Shown here: piece by piece, positions 49,977-61,103 of the stretch
Position numbering within the stretch: position 1 is the stretch's first letter
Layout: each line of letters opens with the position of its first letter
Source of the DNA: CAWCUU01 sp963798855
GTDB lineage: Bacteria; Gemmatimonadota; Gemmatimonadetes; Longimicrobiales; RSA9
NCBI GenBank assembly: GCA_963798855.1
Contig: CAWCUU010000003.1
Span: 744,001 to 808,000, forward strand
Direction: 5' to 3'
DNA: 64,000 nucleotides
Notes under the pieces: model-generated
The model's input: only the letters and a program-made list of their open reading frames with translations
Database searches by the model: none
Told to the model about the DNA's origin: nothing
Position numbers and translations under genes: made by a program

Positions 49977-50615
49977 TCAGAATGCGACCTTCAGCCCCAC
50001 CGAAAGCGCGACGTTGTTGATGGTCCCGCTCTTCACGGGGATCGCGTTGGTGCCGAGGTCGAGCTTGCCGACGTAATCCTTCGCCATCAGCCGCAGCCCG
50101 ACGCCGGGGATCACATCCACGTCCACGCCCACGCCCGCGTTGAACGCGAGATCGGTGCTCCGGGCGGTGATCCCCGCGACCGTCAGGTCACGGTGGATCG
50201 CCCCCGCGCCGACCTGAAGGAATGGCGAGACCGAGCGGCCTCCGCCCGCGAGCGTGGTGCCCAGCTGGAGCGCGCCGTCGTACAGGTACTCGGCGCTCGT
50301 CCCCGCGGAGACTCCGCCGACGATCGGCACACCCACCTTCAGGTCCGCCGATGAGTAGGCGACGTTGCCGACGAGCGCGAGCTTGCCGCCCAGCGGCAGA
50401 CCGAGCTGCACGCCGAAGACCGGGCCATTTGCGCTCTTCAGATCCGTGCCGAGCGGCCCGTTGACGTAGCTGCCGGAAATCAGGTAACCCGCGTAGGGAA
50501 CGACATCGAGCGCGTGGTCGCGGCCGGAGCCGCCCGGGCTCTGAGCGGCCACGGGCGTCGCGGCGGCCGCCGCAGCCGCGACGGCCACGGTGAATCGGAT
50601 CAGGGAGCTGGTCAT
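49977..50615 (-). CDS. Outer-membrane beta-barrel protein
   Basis: 212 residues from ATG 50615, with GGAGG 6 bases upstream. Signal peptide (FTVAVAAAAAAATPVAAQS, cleavage after VAAQ). The mature chain has alternating hydrophobic strands (YAGYLISGSYVNG, VFGVQLGLPLGGKLALVGNV, PFLQVGAGAIHRDL, LMAKDYVGKLDLG) and ends in Phe (VGLKVAF), the BAM-recognised terminal residue. About eight strands would fit an OmpW/OmpA-like small barrel. Ligand unknown. Divergent from the CocE-SusCD operon. Confidence 0.8.
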   Translation of the reverse strand: MTSSLIRFTVAVAAAAAAATPVAAQSPGGSGRDHALDVVPYAGYLISGSYVNGPLGTDLKSANGPVFGVQLGLPLGGKLALVGNVAYSSADLKVGVPIVGGVSAGTSAEYLYDGALQLGTTLAGGGRSVSPFLQVGAGAIHRDLTVAGITARSTDLAFNAGVGVDVDVIPGVGLRLMAKDYVGKLDLGTNAIPVKSGTINNVALSVGLKVAF

Positions 50616-50953
50616 GAGACCTCCGGGTGATGGATACGACTCCATGCCCGGAAGTGCAGGAGCGGGGCCGAGCCTACCCATAGGCCGTTTATCGTTGTCC
50701 TGCAATACATTACGCCACTTCACCGGCTGATCTGAACCAGGCTCGCGTCTCCGAACCCGGACACTCGGCCGTCCTCGTGGAGTGGCGGCGTCGGAAACGA
50801 GCGTTGCCCGAATCTCCGCGCCGCGGCGCGATGTCACCGGTCGGGCCGTTGAAACCTTCGCCCTTTCGTGCTCCAGCCGCACGCACTACCTTGCTGGCGC
50901 TGCCCCAAAAATCTGCCAATTCCTGAGCAACTCTCCTCCAGCGGAGGAACGAC
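50616..50953. other. 338-bp divergent intergenic region
   Basis: Between the minus-strand beta-barrel gene and the plus-strand CocE-like gene. A locally AT-richer stretch near 50685-50720 (TTATCGTTGTCCTGCAATAC) could belong to the beta-barrel promoter. No gene or RNA structure recognised; an open frame on the minus strand is antisense to the CocE start and was rejected. A GGAGGAAC site at 50943-50950 serves the CocE-like start. Confidence 0.5.
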
Positions 50954-52969
<2,016 letters not shown>

Positions 52970-53008
52970 GCCGCGAAACCTCTTGGGCTCAAACTCATGG
53001 GAGGGCGC

Positions 53009-55963
53009 ATGTTCAAACGTGGTGTTCGGGTGTGGGGCTTCATGGTTTTCGCCATGCTGCTGCCCACCACTGTCGTGGCCCAGAACCGCCGCCTCACCGG
53101 GCAGGTGATACGCGCCGGTACCGATCAGGCCGTCGCAGGGGCGGAAGTCGCCGTCGTCGGCGAGTCGGGGGTTGCCTCGGTGCTGACGGACAACGCCGGG
53201 CGATTCGCCGTCAACGTGCCGGCCGGCGAGGTCACACTCCGGGTCAGCGCGCTCGGCTACACAGACCACCAGGTCGTCGTGCCGGCCGACCAGTCGAACG
53301 TGAACATCTCCTTGCAGTTCAGCCCGTTCAACCTCGAAGAGCTGGTCGTCACCGGTCAGGCCACGACGGTCTCGCGGCGCAGCGCGACGACTTCCGTCGC
53401 CTACGTCTCCGGCGACGAGATCAGCCAGGTGCCTTCGGCGTCGATGGTCGACGCGATGAACGGCAAGATCACGGGCGTCAACATCCAGAGTAACTCGGGC
53501 GCGCCCGGCGGCGGCATGCAGATCCAGGTCCGCGGCAACAGCACCCTCCTCGGCGGCTACGATCCGCTCTACGTGGTGGACGGCGTCGCGTACTCGAACG
53601 CGTCGCTTCCCGGCGGCCGGGGCCTTGCAAACGCCGAGGCATCCCCCACCACGGAAGCCGACCCGGTCAGCCGCATCGCGGACCTGAACCCGTCGGACAT
53701 CGAGAGCATCGAGGTCCTGAAGGGGGCCGCGGCGTCCTCGATCTACGGATCGAAGGCCGCCAACGGAGTCATCGTGATCACGACGAAGCGCGGCAAGGCC
53801 GGGCCGCCCCGCTTCAACGTGACGCAGCGCTTCGGCCTCTTCACGCCGCTGAAGCTGCTCGACACCCGTCGCTGGACGGAAGCGGAGGCGGTGGACGTGT
53901 ACGGCGAGTCCGCACGGCAGTACTTCCAGGGCAACGCCAGCCCCTATCACGACCTGTACGCCGACGTCTACGGGCAGCGCAAGCTCTCGTACGAGACGCT
54001 CGCAAGCCTCAGCGGCGGCAGTCTGGACACGCGGTATTTCGTCTCGGGCGAGTGGCAGCAGGACGAGGGGATCGAGGAGAACACCGGCGCGGGACAGCAG
54101 GGCGCCCGCCTGAACATCGATCACGACTTCACCTCCAATCTCGGCCTGCAGGTCTCGAGCGCCTACAGTCGAGCGGTCAACGACCGTGGGTGGGACAACA
54201 ACTGCAACAACTACGGGTGCATGGGCTACGCGATCGCCTACATCCCGAGCTTCTTCGACATCACGAAACAGCCCGACGGGAGCTATCTCGAGCCCGCGCT
54301 GGCCGGCGTGCACGCCAACCCGCTGCAGCTCGCCGAGCTCGGCGTCAACCACGAGGAAACGAACCGCTTCACGGGCGGCGCGAAGCTGAACTGGAACCTC
54401 TTCGAGGACCAGCGCCAGAGCTTCCGCCTGGTGTTCGGCGGCGGCCTCGACACCTTCGACCAGAACAACCAGGTGTGGGCGCCGAACGAGCTGTTCTTCG
54501 AGCAGGTGGCGGCGCAGCCCGGCGTGGCCGTTCAGACCAACGGTCGCAGCTTCATCGACAACCTGAACGTCAACGGGATCCACAGCTGGAATGGTTCGCT
54601 GTTCTCGGCGACGACCTCCTTCGGCTTGCAATACGAGTACACGCGACTGCACACGTCCCAGATCCTGACGCGCAATCTGCTGCCGGGTCAGCAGAACGTG
54701 AACCAGGGCACGAACACGACGCCGACGGAAAACCTGACGCGCGACCGCACGATCGCGCTGTACGGCCAGGAGGAGGTCAGCCTGTTCGATGACCGCCTCA
54801 AGCTGCAGGGTGGGCTGCGCGCCGAGCGCAGCAGCGTGAACGGCAACACCGACAAGTACTTCGTCTACCCGAAGGTGTCCGGCTCCTACCGCTTCATCGG
54901 TCTGCTCGGCGAAGGCAGCGAGGTGAAGCTGCGCGCCGCGTACGGCGAGACGGGCAACCAGCCGCTGTTCGGCCAGAAGTTCACGAACCTCACGACGCCG
55001 CAGCTCGGGGGGCAGCAGGGCGTCGCCGTGTCGACCATCTCCGGATACTCGAACATCGAGCCGGAACGGCTGAAGGAGATCGAGCTCGGCATCGACGGCA
55101 TGGCGCTCGATCAGCGGCTGACCTGGGAGATCACCGGCTTCCGGCGCAACACGACGAATCTGCTGCTGCAGCGCGTGCCAGCGCCATCGTCCGGCTTCAC
55201 GAGTCAGCTCTTCAACGGCGGCAAGATCCGCAACTCCGGCGCGGAGGTCATGGTCGGCTACTCACCCGTGCTCAACGAGTCGCTGACCTGGATCACGCGC
55301 GCGACGTTCACCCGTTACACGAGCGAGGTCGTCGATCTCGCCGGGCTGCCGCCGTTCTTCCCGGCACAATCCGGCTTCGGCAACCTCGGCCGCACCTACA
55401 TCCAGGAGGGGAGGCCGATCACGCAGATCATCGGCTTCGACTTCAAGGACGCCTCCCGCGACTCCCGCGCGGACACGCTGGCCCAGCTCGGCAACTCCGC
55501 GCCGGACTTTCGCATCGGCTTCGTCAACAACGTGCGCTACAAGGCGCTGGGCCTGAACGTCGTCGTGGACTGGCAGCAGGGTGGCGACGTGATCAACCTG
55601 ACGACCTTCCTTACCGACGATGGACAGACCTCGCCCGACTGGGGGACGCCGGAGTGGGAGGCGCGTTACGCGGGCTACCTGCACGGCCCGATCTCGCCAT
55701 ACATCGAAGACGCGACCTTCGTTAAGGTCCGGGAGGTCGCCCTCAATGTGGACCTGCCGCGAGACCTCCTCTCGCCACTACACCTCGACGCGCGCAGCGT
55801 GCGGGTCGGCCTGACCGCGCGAAACCTCTTCATGTGGACGAAGTACAGTGGTCTCGATCCGGAGGTCGCGAACTTCGGCAGCGCATCCGTGCGGAACAAC
55901 CTGGACATCGGTCCCTATCCGCCGTCGCGCAGCGTGTTCTTCAACATCTCCGTGGGGTTCTGA
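53009..55963 (+). CDS. SusC/RagA-type TonB-linked outer-membrane receptor
   Basis: 984 residues from ATG 53009, preceded by GGGAGGG; an ATG four codons upstream lacks spacing. Signal peptide (FMVFAMLLPTTVVAQ), a carboxypeptidase-regulatory-like domain (RRLTGQVIRAGTDQAVAGAEV), a plug domain (MQIQVRGNSTLLGGYDPLYVVDGV, IESIEVLKGAAASSIYGSKAANGVIVITTKRG in parts) and a long beta barrel ending VFFNISVGF. It imports substrates with TonB energy; the SusD-like partner is encoded next. Located 39 bp after the CocE-like gene, suggesting uptake of the hydrolase's products, perhaps peptides or oligomers. Confidence 0.93.
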   Translation: MFKRGVRVWGFMVFAMLLPTTVVAQNRRLTGQVIRAGTDQAVAGAEVAVVGESGVASVLTDNAGRFAVNVPAGEVTLRVSALGYTDHQVVVPADQSNVNISLQFSPFNLEELVVTGQATTVSRRSATTSVAYVSGDEISQVPSASMVDAMNGKITGVNIQSNSGAPGGGMQIQVRGNSTLLGGYDPLYVVDGVAYSNASLPGGRGLANAEASPTTEADPVSRIADLNPSDIESIEVLKGAAASSIYGSKAANGVIVITTKRGKAGPPRFNVTQRFGLFTPLKLLDTRRWTEAEAVDVYGESARQYFQGNASPYHDLYADVYGQRKLSYETLASLSGGSLDTRYFVSGEWQQDEGIEENTGAGQQGARLNIDHDFTSNLGLQVSSAYSRAVNDRGWDNNCNNYGCMGYAIAYIPSFFDITKQPDGSYLEPALAGVHANPLQLAELGVNHEETNRFTGGAKLNWNLFEDQRQSFRLVFGGGLDTFDQNNQVWAPNELFFEQVAAQPGVAVQTNGRSFIDNLNVNGIHSWNGSLFSATTSFGLQYEYTRLHTSQILTRNLLPGQQNVNQGTNTTPTENLTRDRTIALYGQEEVSLFDDRLKLQGGLRAERSSVNGNTDKYFVYPKVSGSYRFIGLLGEGSEVKLRAAYGETGNQPLFGQKFTNLTTPQLGGQQGVAVSTISGYSNIEPERLKEIELGIDGMALDQRLTWEITGFRRNTTNLLLQRVPAPSSGFTSQLFNGGKIRNSGAEVMVGYSPVLNESLTWITRATFTRYTSEVVDLAGLPPFFPAQSGFGNLGRTYIQEGRPITQIIGFDFKDASRDSRADTLAQLGNSAPDFRIGFVNNVRYKALGLNVVVDWQQGGDVINLTTFLTDDGQTSPDWGTPEWEARYAGYLHGPISPYIEDATFVKVREVALNVDLPRDLLSPLHLDARSVRVGLTARNLFMWTKYSGLDPEVANFGSASVRNNLDIGPYPPSRSVFFNISVGF

Positions 55964-55964
55964 C

Positions 55965-57419
55965 ATGATCACGATGACTACGACCCGGAAGAAGGCGACG
56001 GCGGTGTGGGCGCTGCGCCTCGGTGTCGCGCTCGTCGGCGCGCTGGCGTTCGCCGCGTGCGACATGGACATCGTCAACACGAACGCTCCGACCGTCGAGG
56101 AGCTGACGAACAATCCATCGCGCGACGTCCTGGCGCGGGCTGCGACGGGAATCTTCTCGAACGCCGAGAACGATGTCGGGACCGAGATCCAGTTCTACGC
56201 GCTCTACGGCCGCGAGGGTTACAACCTGCAGGGCAACGACCCGCGCGAGACGGGCGAGCAGATCCGTGGGCCGCAGGATCCGACCGGGCGCAACGCCGGG
56301 ATCTGGACCGGCCAGTACTCAGCGATCCGAACCATCAACACGTACCTCGCCGCGCTGCAGACCACGTCCGCGCTCAGCGATGCGGAGATCCGCGCCGCGG
56401 AAGGGTTCGCCAAGACGATCAAGGCCTGGCACATGTACCGCCTGGCCATTCGAACCGGCGTGCTGGGGATTCCGCTCGACGTGGATCGCCCAATCGACGC
56501 CGATCCCGCCCCGTTCGTCTCCTTCAGCGACGCGCTGCAGGCGGCTTCGGACCTGATGGACGAAGCGTACGGCGACCTGCAAGCCGGCAGCGCGGATTTC
56601 CCGTTCCGGGTCTCGCCCGGGTACACGGGCTTCGACAACCCGGCGACCTTCGCGCAGTTCAACCGCGCGCTGGAAGCGAAGATCCTCGTGCACCGCGCCA
56701 CGTTCGTGGGGTGTACCAGCTGCTGGGCCGATGCGAGCACGGCGCTGAGCGCCTCGTTCGTCACCGACGCCGGGCTGCCCGGCTCTCTCGCGACCGGCGT
56801 CTACTACGCGTTCTCGAGCGCATCCGGCGAGCCGATCAACCCGATCTCGGAGCCGACGTCGAGCGACCATCTCTGGGTGCACCCCTCGATCGTGAGCGGA
56901 GCCCAGCTCCGCAGCAACGGACAGCCCGATCTGCGACTCACCAGCAAGGTGCTGGACGTCGGGCGCACGCGGGATCTCAACGACCTGTCCAGCTCGTACA
57001 AGCCGATCATGTACAACGATCCCGGCGATCCGGCGCAGCCCAACCTCGACGCGCCGATCCCCTGGATCACCAACGAGGAGCTGCTGCTGCTGCGCGCCGA
57101 GATCCGCTGGAACACAGGCAACGAGGCCGGCGCCATCAACGACATCAACCTGATCCGCGTCAACGCCGGTGGCTTGCCGCCGACGACGCTGACGGCCGCC
57201 AGCTCGGACGACGCCTTCGTCACGGAGCTGCTCTACAACCGGCTCTACTCGCTGCTGTGGTCGCAGGGCACCCGCTGGCTCGATGCGCGCCGCTACGATC
57301 GGCTCGGCCAGCTCCCGATCGACCGGGCCGGCGACTCCGTGTTCGAGAACATGATCGTACCGGCCAACGAGTGCGCGGCCCGCCGGCTTCCTGTGCCGTG
57401 CACGCCGCTGTCCGGATGA
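55965..57419 (+). CDS. SusD/RagB-like surface lipoprotein
   Basis: 484 residues; ATG lies one base after the SusC stop. Lipobox AFAAC with Cys32 (ALVGALAFAACDMD). Helical TPR-like regions typical of SusD (AEGFAKTIKAWHMYRLAIRTG, ALEAKILVHRATF) and the C-terminal pattern EELLLLRAEIRWNTGNEAGAIN, LLYNRLYSLLWSQGTRWLDARR. It forms the lid of the SusC pore and captures ligands at the cell surface. The stop codon is the start of a GAAGTGCGAAG repeat. Substrate unknown. Confidence 0.92.
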   Translation: MITMTTTRKKATAVWALRLGVALVGALAFAACDMDIVNTNAPTVEELTNNPSRDVLARAATGIFSNAENDVGTEIQFYALYGREGYNLQGNDPRETGEQIRGPQDPTGRNAGIWTGQYSAIRTINTYLAALQTTSALSDAEIRAAEGFAKTIKAWHMYRLAIRTGVLGIPLDVDRPIDADPAPFVSFSDALQAASDLMDEAYGDLQAGSADFPFRVSPGYTGFDNPATFAQFNRALEAKILVHRATFVGCTSCWADASTALSASFVTDAGLPGSLATGVYYAFSSASGEPINPISEPTSSDHLWVHPSIVSGAQLRSNGQPDLRLTSKVLDVGRTRDLNDLSSSYKPIMYNDPGDPAQPNLDAPIPWITNEELLLLRAEIRWNTGNEAGAINDINLIRVNAGGLPPTTLTAASSDDAFVTELLYNRLYSLLWSQGTRWLDARRYDRLGQLPIDRAGDSVFENMIVPANECAARRLPVPCTPLSG

Positions 57420-57474
57420 AGTGCGAAGTTCGAACCGGGAAGTCTGAAGTCGAAAGCTGAAGTGTGAAGTTCCG
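57415..57474. repeat. GAAGTGTGAAG-type repeat at the susD-like 3' end
   Basis: Begins with the TGA stop itself (TGAAGTGCGAAGTTCGAA) and continues with GGAAGTCTGAAG, TCGAAAGCTGAAG and TGTGAAGTTCCG. Same family as at 35766, 37440 and 48166. Confidence 0.85.
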
Positions 57475-57571
57475 TTACCGGTCTTGCCGCGGCACGGCGA
57501 GACCGGTAACGTTGATATCCTCCCCGAGTCCTTCTGATGATGCAGACCTCCAGCGTGGGGTCAGGAGACCG

Positions 57572-58165
57572 ATGATGGACTCGAACTGGCTGCCCGGGCT
57601 TCTCGGGGAGGGGGACGACATCCGTTCGTACCGCCCGACCTCCCCCCATTCGCAAACCCCGGAAACGAACGCGGACGATGCCGGAGCGGAGGGGGGCGAC
57701 GGGAGCGCCGACGCCGCGAGCGACCTCGCCGCGGACTCCGGTGACGAGATCGTCACGCCGACCTCAACGGCGGAAGCGGGCGCGGTCGACCGCGACGGCG
57801 ATCCGAGCGAGGAGGAACAGGACGTCGAGCCGATCGGCGCAGTCGCGGAAGCGGACGAGGACGAGGGCGAGGAAGCGGACGAGGACGAGGACGATTTCCG
57901 CTGGCGCGGTACGATCGCCGACGTCGATGAGGAAGACTTCCCGGGCGGCGACCTGGAGCCCGAGGCCGAACGTGACTCTGCCGGCTCGGGAGCGACGCCC
58001 TCGCCGACGAAGCCCCACAGGAACGGTGGCCCCCCCGCGACGACCGACGCGTTCTCGCGGTGGACGCTGCCGCCGGTGCGGCGGATCGAGACGCGGCGGC
58101 TCAAGCCGGTCGACCCCGACAAGCTCCCGTCCTACCTGCGCGGACATCCCCGCTTCGAGCGCTAG
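57572..58165 (+). CDS. Highly acidic disordered hypothetical protein
   Basis: 197 residues from the first of two adjacent ATGs, with GGAG upstream. The centre (about 60-125) is almost continuous Asp/Glu/Ala (AEADEDEGEEADEDEDDFRW); the C-terminus turns basic (PPVRRIETRRLKPVDPD). A conserved-looking motif FRWRGTIADVDEEDFPGG sits in between. No signal peptide. I do not recognise a family. The opposite strand is also open but Ser-rich and without a ribosome site. It may be a DNA-mimic or a charged tether; this is speculation. Confidence 0.6.
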   Translation: MMDSNWLPGLLGEGDDIRSYRPTSPHSQTPETNADDAGAEGGDGSADAASDLAADSGDEIVTPTSTAEAGAVDRDGDPSEEEQDVEPIGAVAEADEDEGEEADEDEDDFRWRGTIADVDEEDFPGGDLEPEAERDSAGSGATPSPTKPHRNGGPPATTDAFSRWTLPPVRRIETRRLKPVDPDKLPSYLRGHPRFER

Positions 58166-58288
58166 CGCCTCGTCCGAAGCGTCGCCGACTGCAACGGTTG
58201 AGCGGCTCCGGCCCGGCGGAGCCGAACCGGCCCTGGCCTCTTTCCTGCACTCCTCTGGTGTCTGTTAGAAGCGCAGATCGGAGGAGGC

Positions 58289-58744
58289 ATGCGAAGCCAA
58301 CGAATTCTCGCCGCTGTCGCCGTCCTCGTGTTGCCTTTCCTCGGCTGTGACTCCGGGACGGGCACCGGCGTGCTGGAGCCGCAGGTGACGACCGGCGTCT
58401 GGTCGGGCCGCACGCTGCCGGCGCTCGGAAGCGGCACGACGGTGCCGACGACGGGCACGAACAGCGACTCGGTACGACTCGCGCTGAGCGAGCAGGCCGA
58501 CGGCTCGATCAGCGGGTCCGCGACCGTGACGCAGAACGCGGCTACGACCGTGTACACCGTCGACGGACAGAACTTCTTTCCGCAGGTCGAGCTGACGCTC
58601 GACCCCGGCACGGCCGCCGGCGCCGGCACGTTGATCGAGATGCGCGGCGAGTTCGCCACCAACGAGTCGATCCGACTTCAGATCTTCGGCGGCGGATTCG
58701 ACGGCGAGCGGGTGCTGCTGGAGCGACGACCGTCCGGACTCTAG
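58289..58744 (+). CDS. Small hypothetical lipoprotein
   Basis: 151 residues; ATG with GGAGGAGG upstream. Lipobox LPFLGC (Cys20). The mature part is beta-rich and Thr/Gly-rich (VWSGRTLPALGSGTTVPTTG, SISGSATVTQNAATTVYTVDG in parts), resembling small calycin- or beta-barrel-like surface lipoproteins, but no family can be named. It is followed 24 bp later by the convergent stop of the YceI-like gene. Confidence 0.72.
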   Translation: MRSQRILAAVAVLVLPFLGCDSGTGTGVLEPQVTTGVWSGRTLPALGSGTTVPTTGTNSDSVRLALSEQADGSISGSATVTQNAATTVYTVDGQNFFPQVELTLDPGTAAGAGTLIEMRGEFATNESIRLQIFGGGFDGERVLLERRPSGL

Positions 58745-58768
58745 CAGGACTGGAGCGAGCCGCCGGGC

Positions 58769-59398
58769 TCAGCTCCCGGGCGCGGTCACGAGGTGGAAGT
58801 CGTACTCCAGGTGAATGCTGTCCGCGACGCTGAGCAGCACGCGCACGCGCGGCTGCGTCAGCTCGAAGTCATCGAAAGTGAAGCCGGTGGACGCGGTGCC
58901 GGTCACGCCATCCGGACCGAACTGCGCCTGCACCGTCCAGGCCGTCGGCCGCGTCACACCTTTGACCGTCAGATCGCCGAGCAGCTCCAGCGTCGCGGCT
59001 CCCGAAGTCGGAAGCGGAAGCTGCAGGCCGCGGATCTCCCGCGGCCGCAGCTCCACGCTCGGGAAGGAGTCCGTCTCGAGCAGACGTCGCCGCACGTAGC
59101 CGTCGCGACGGTCCTTGTCGCTGCGGAACGTGCTCGCGTCGACGATGAACAGCGACGCGCTGTCGAGCACGCTCCCGTCGTCGCCGATCAGCAGCTCGCC
59201 GCTCACGGCGTTCGTCCGACCCACTGCGTCGTTCGGCAGGCTCAGCCCCACGAGCTGCTCCCGCACCCGGTAGCGCACCTCGTTGCCCGCCGGCGCCACG
59301 ACGAGCCGCACCCCCGGGGCCGCCGCCCTCACCTGCCATGCACCCGCCACCAGCGCCGGCAACAGCGCTACCGATACGAACGCTCGCTTCCCCGACAT
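58769..59398 (-). CDS. YceI-family periplasmic protein
   Basis: 209 residues from ATG 59398 with GGGGAGGT upstream. Signal peptide (FVSVALLPALVAGAWQVRAAA). The lipocalin-like YceI fold is recognisable from VRYRVREQLVGLSLPNDAVG, SGELLIGDDGSVLDSASLFIVD in parts, DGYVRRRLLETDSFPSVELR and LLGDLTVKGVTRP. YceI proteins bind isoprenoid or amphiphilic ligands in the periplasm. Divergent from the GGDEF gene. Confidence 0.88.
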   Translation of the reverse strand: MSGKRAFVSVALLPALVAGAWQVRAAAPGVRLVVAPAGNEVRYRVREQLVGLSLPNDAVGRTNAVSGELLIGDDGSVLDSASLFIVDASTFRSDKDRRDGYVRRRLLETDSFPSVELRPREIRGLQLPLPTSGAATLELLGDLTVKGVTRPTAWTVQAQFGPDGVTGTASTGFTFDDFELTQPRVRVLLSVADSIHLEYDFHLVTAPGS

Positions 59399-59614
59399 CT
59401 CGACCTCCCCTGCATGCGCGCATCCTTGCTGCCCTTCCGGATAGACGCTGCCGCGCGCTGAAACGTTGGGCAGCGGCGGCGTCAGCCCCTCACCCATTCC
59501 CGTAAGAGAACCTCGCGTGGGGTGAGAGCCCGGCTTATCTTCGGGAACCGGGCCGCCATCCGTTTCACATCCGGCGCCACTCCGCAACGCGGCAGGACCT
59601 TCCAGCCGACGCAC

Positions 59615-61099
59615 ATGGACGCTGCACTGAACGGGCATGACGACGAGCCGAGCGTGAATCCGAATTCGGAGCCCACGAGCCCCGACGCGCGTCCGTCGCT
59701 CGAGCGCATCCTGCGCCTCGCCCGCGGAGCGTCTCCGCACGGTGTCGCGCTGCTCGCGCTGACATTGGGGGACGCGCACGTGCTGGCGATGACGTCGGGC
59801 CTGTCGGAGCCGTGGCCGGAGCGGCAGGAGGTCGACTTCGAGGGATCGCTCTGGCAGAGGGTGGAGACGAGCGGCTCCGTGCTGGCGCTTCCCGACCTCC
59901 GCGGCGATGCGGAGCTGGCCGGCAGCTTCGAGGCGAAGGCGTTGGGTCTGGGCGCCTACCTCGGCGTTCCAATCCGCGACATCGCGGGCGACGTGATCGG
60001 AGTGCTGGCGGCGGGGGATGCCGAGGTCCGGCATTGGACGGCCGAAGACACCGCCCGGCTCGAAGACCTGGCTGCGCTGACGGGGGAGCGGCTGGAGATG
60101 GACGCACAGCTCCGGGACCGAGCCGGGCTTCGGGCGCAGCTCGAGCGCAGCCGCGCCCGCTCCGCGGAGATCGTGGAGGAGCTCGAGCTACAGAGGGAGC
60201 GCTTCGAGCGGCTCTTCGAGAACGCGCCCGAGGGAATCGTGATCGTCGACTCCGATGACCGCATCCGTCGCGCGAACGCGGAGTTCTCCCGGATGTTCGG
60301 CTACTCGCCCGAGGAGGTGATGGGGAGGCAGCTGGCGGACCTGATCGTGCCCGAGGATCAGCGCGCGGAATCCAAGCGGACGACGCGGCAAAGCGCGGGG
60401 GGAGAGACGCTCAGCTTCGAGTGCATGCGCCGGCGCAGGGACGGATCGCTGATCCCGGTCTCCGTGCTGGGAGCGGGAATCCGCGTGGGCGGCAACGAGG
60501 TCGCGGTGTACGCGATCTACCGTGACATCACGGAGCGCGTCCGGGCACAGGAGGCGCTGCGCCGGCTCGCGACGACCGACGACCTCACCGGGCTCTACAA
60601 TCGCCGCGGCTTCTTCCTGCTGGCGGAGCAGCAGTGGCGGCTGGCGCGGCGTCACGGCCGTCCGCTCGCGCTGCTGTTCATCGACCTCGACGACTTCAAG
60701 GACATCAACGACGCGCATGGCCACGTGGAAGGCGATCGGGTCCTCGCGGAGGTCGCGGCGCTGATCCGGAGCTGCTTCCGCGACACGGACGTGCTCGCGC
60801 GCATTCAGCCGGCGGCGGAAGACTCCCCCGAAGGGCCGGATTCCGCGCTGTTGGCACGGATGGGTGGCGACGAGTTCGTGCTGCTCGCGGTCGAGGCCGC
60901 CGCCGACACCGACCGCCGCCTCACCGAGCGGCTTCAGCAGAAGGTCGACGAGTTCAACCGCACCGAGAAGCGCCCTTACCGCCTCTCCCTCAGCATCGGC
61001 GCCGTCTCGATCCCCCCCGATGACGCACGCCCGCTCGACGTCTGGCTCCGCAAGGCCGACGAGCGGATGTACAGAGGAAAGCTGAAGAGTGAAGAGTGA
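59615..61099 (+). CDS. GAF-PAS-GGDEF diguanylate cyclase
   Basis: 494 residues from ATG 59615 (GTG 59522 would add 31 low-complexity residues). A GAF domain (about 20-165: LGAYLGVPIRDIAGDVIGVLA), a short coiled coil, a PAS domain (about 200-310: RLFENAPEGIVIVDSDDRIRR) and a GGDEF domain with ATTDDLTGLYNRRGFFLL, LALLFIDLDDFKDIND and the active-site MGGDEF near residue 416. It should synthesise cyclic di-GMP from GTP in response to a ligand bound by GAF or PAS. No RxxD inhibitory site is visible before GGDEF, so product inhibition may be absent. The last codons (GKLKSEE) come from GAAGAGTGAAGAG repeat DNA. Confidence 0.9.
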   Translation: MDAALNGHDDEPSVNPNSEPTSPDARPSLERILRLARGASPHGVALLALTLGDAHVLAMTSGLSEPWPERQEVDFEGSLWQRVETSGSVLALPDLRGDAELAGSFEAKALGLGAYLGVPIRDIAGDVIGVLAAGDAEVRHWTAEDTARLEDLAALTGERLEMDAQLRDRAGLRAQLERSRARSAEIVEELELQRERFERLFENAPEGIVIVDSDDRIRRANAEFSRMFGYSPEEVMGRQLADLIVPEDQRAESKRTTRQSAGGETLSFECMRRRRDGSLIPVSVLGAGIRVGGNEVAVYAIYRDITERVRAQEALRRLATTDDLTGLYNRRGFFLLAEQQWRLARRHGRPLALLFIDLDDFKDINDAHGHVEGDRVLAEVAALIRSCFRDTDVLARIQPAAEDSPEGPDSALLARMGGDEFVLLAVEAAADTDRRLTERLQQKVDEFNRTEKRPYRLSLSIGAVSIPPDDARPLDVWLRKADERMYRGKLKSEE

Positions 61100-61103
61100 G
61101 CGC

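Noticed and set aside
57475..58122. Ser-rich minus-strand protein opposite the acidic protein
   Set aside because: Poly-Ser arises from antisense GAC/GAG codons; no ribosome site before its start.
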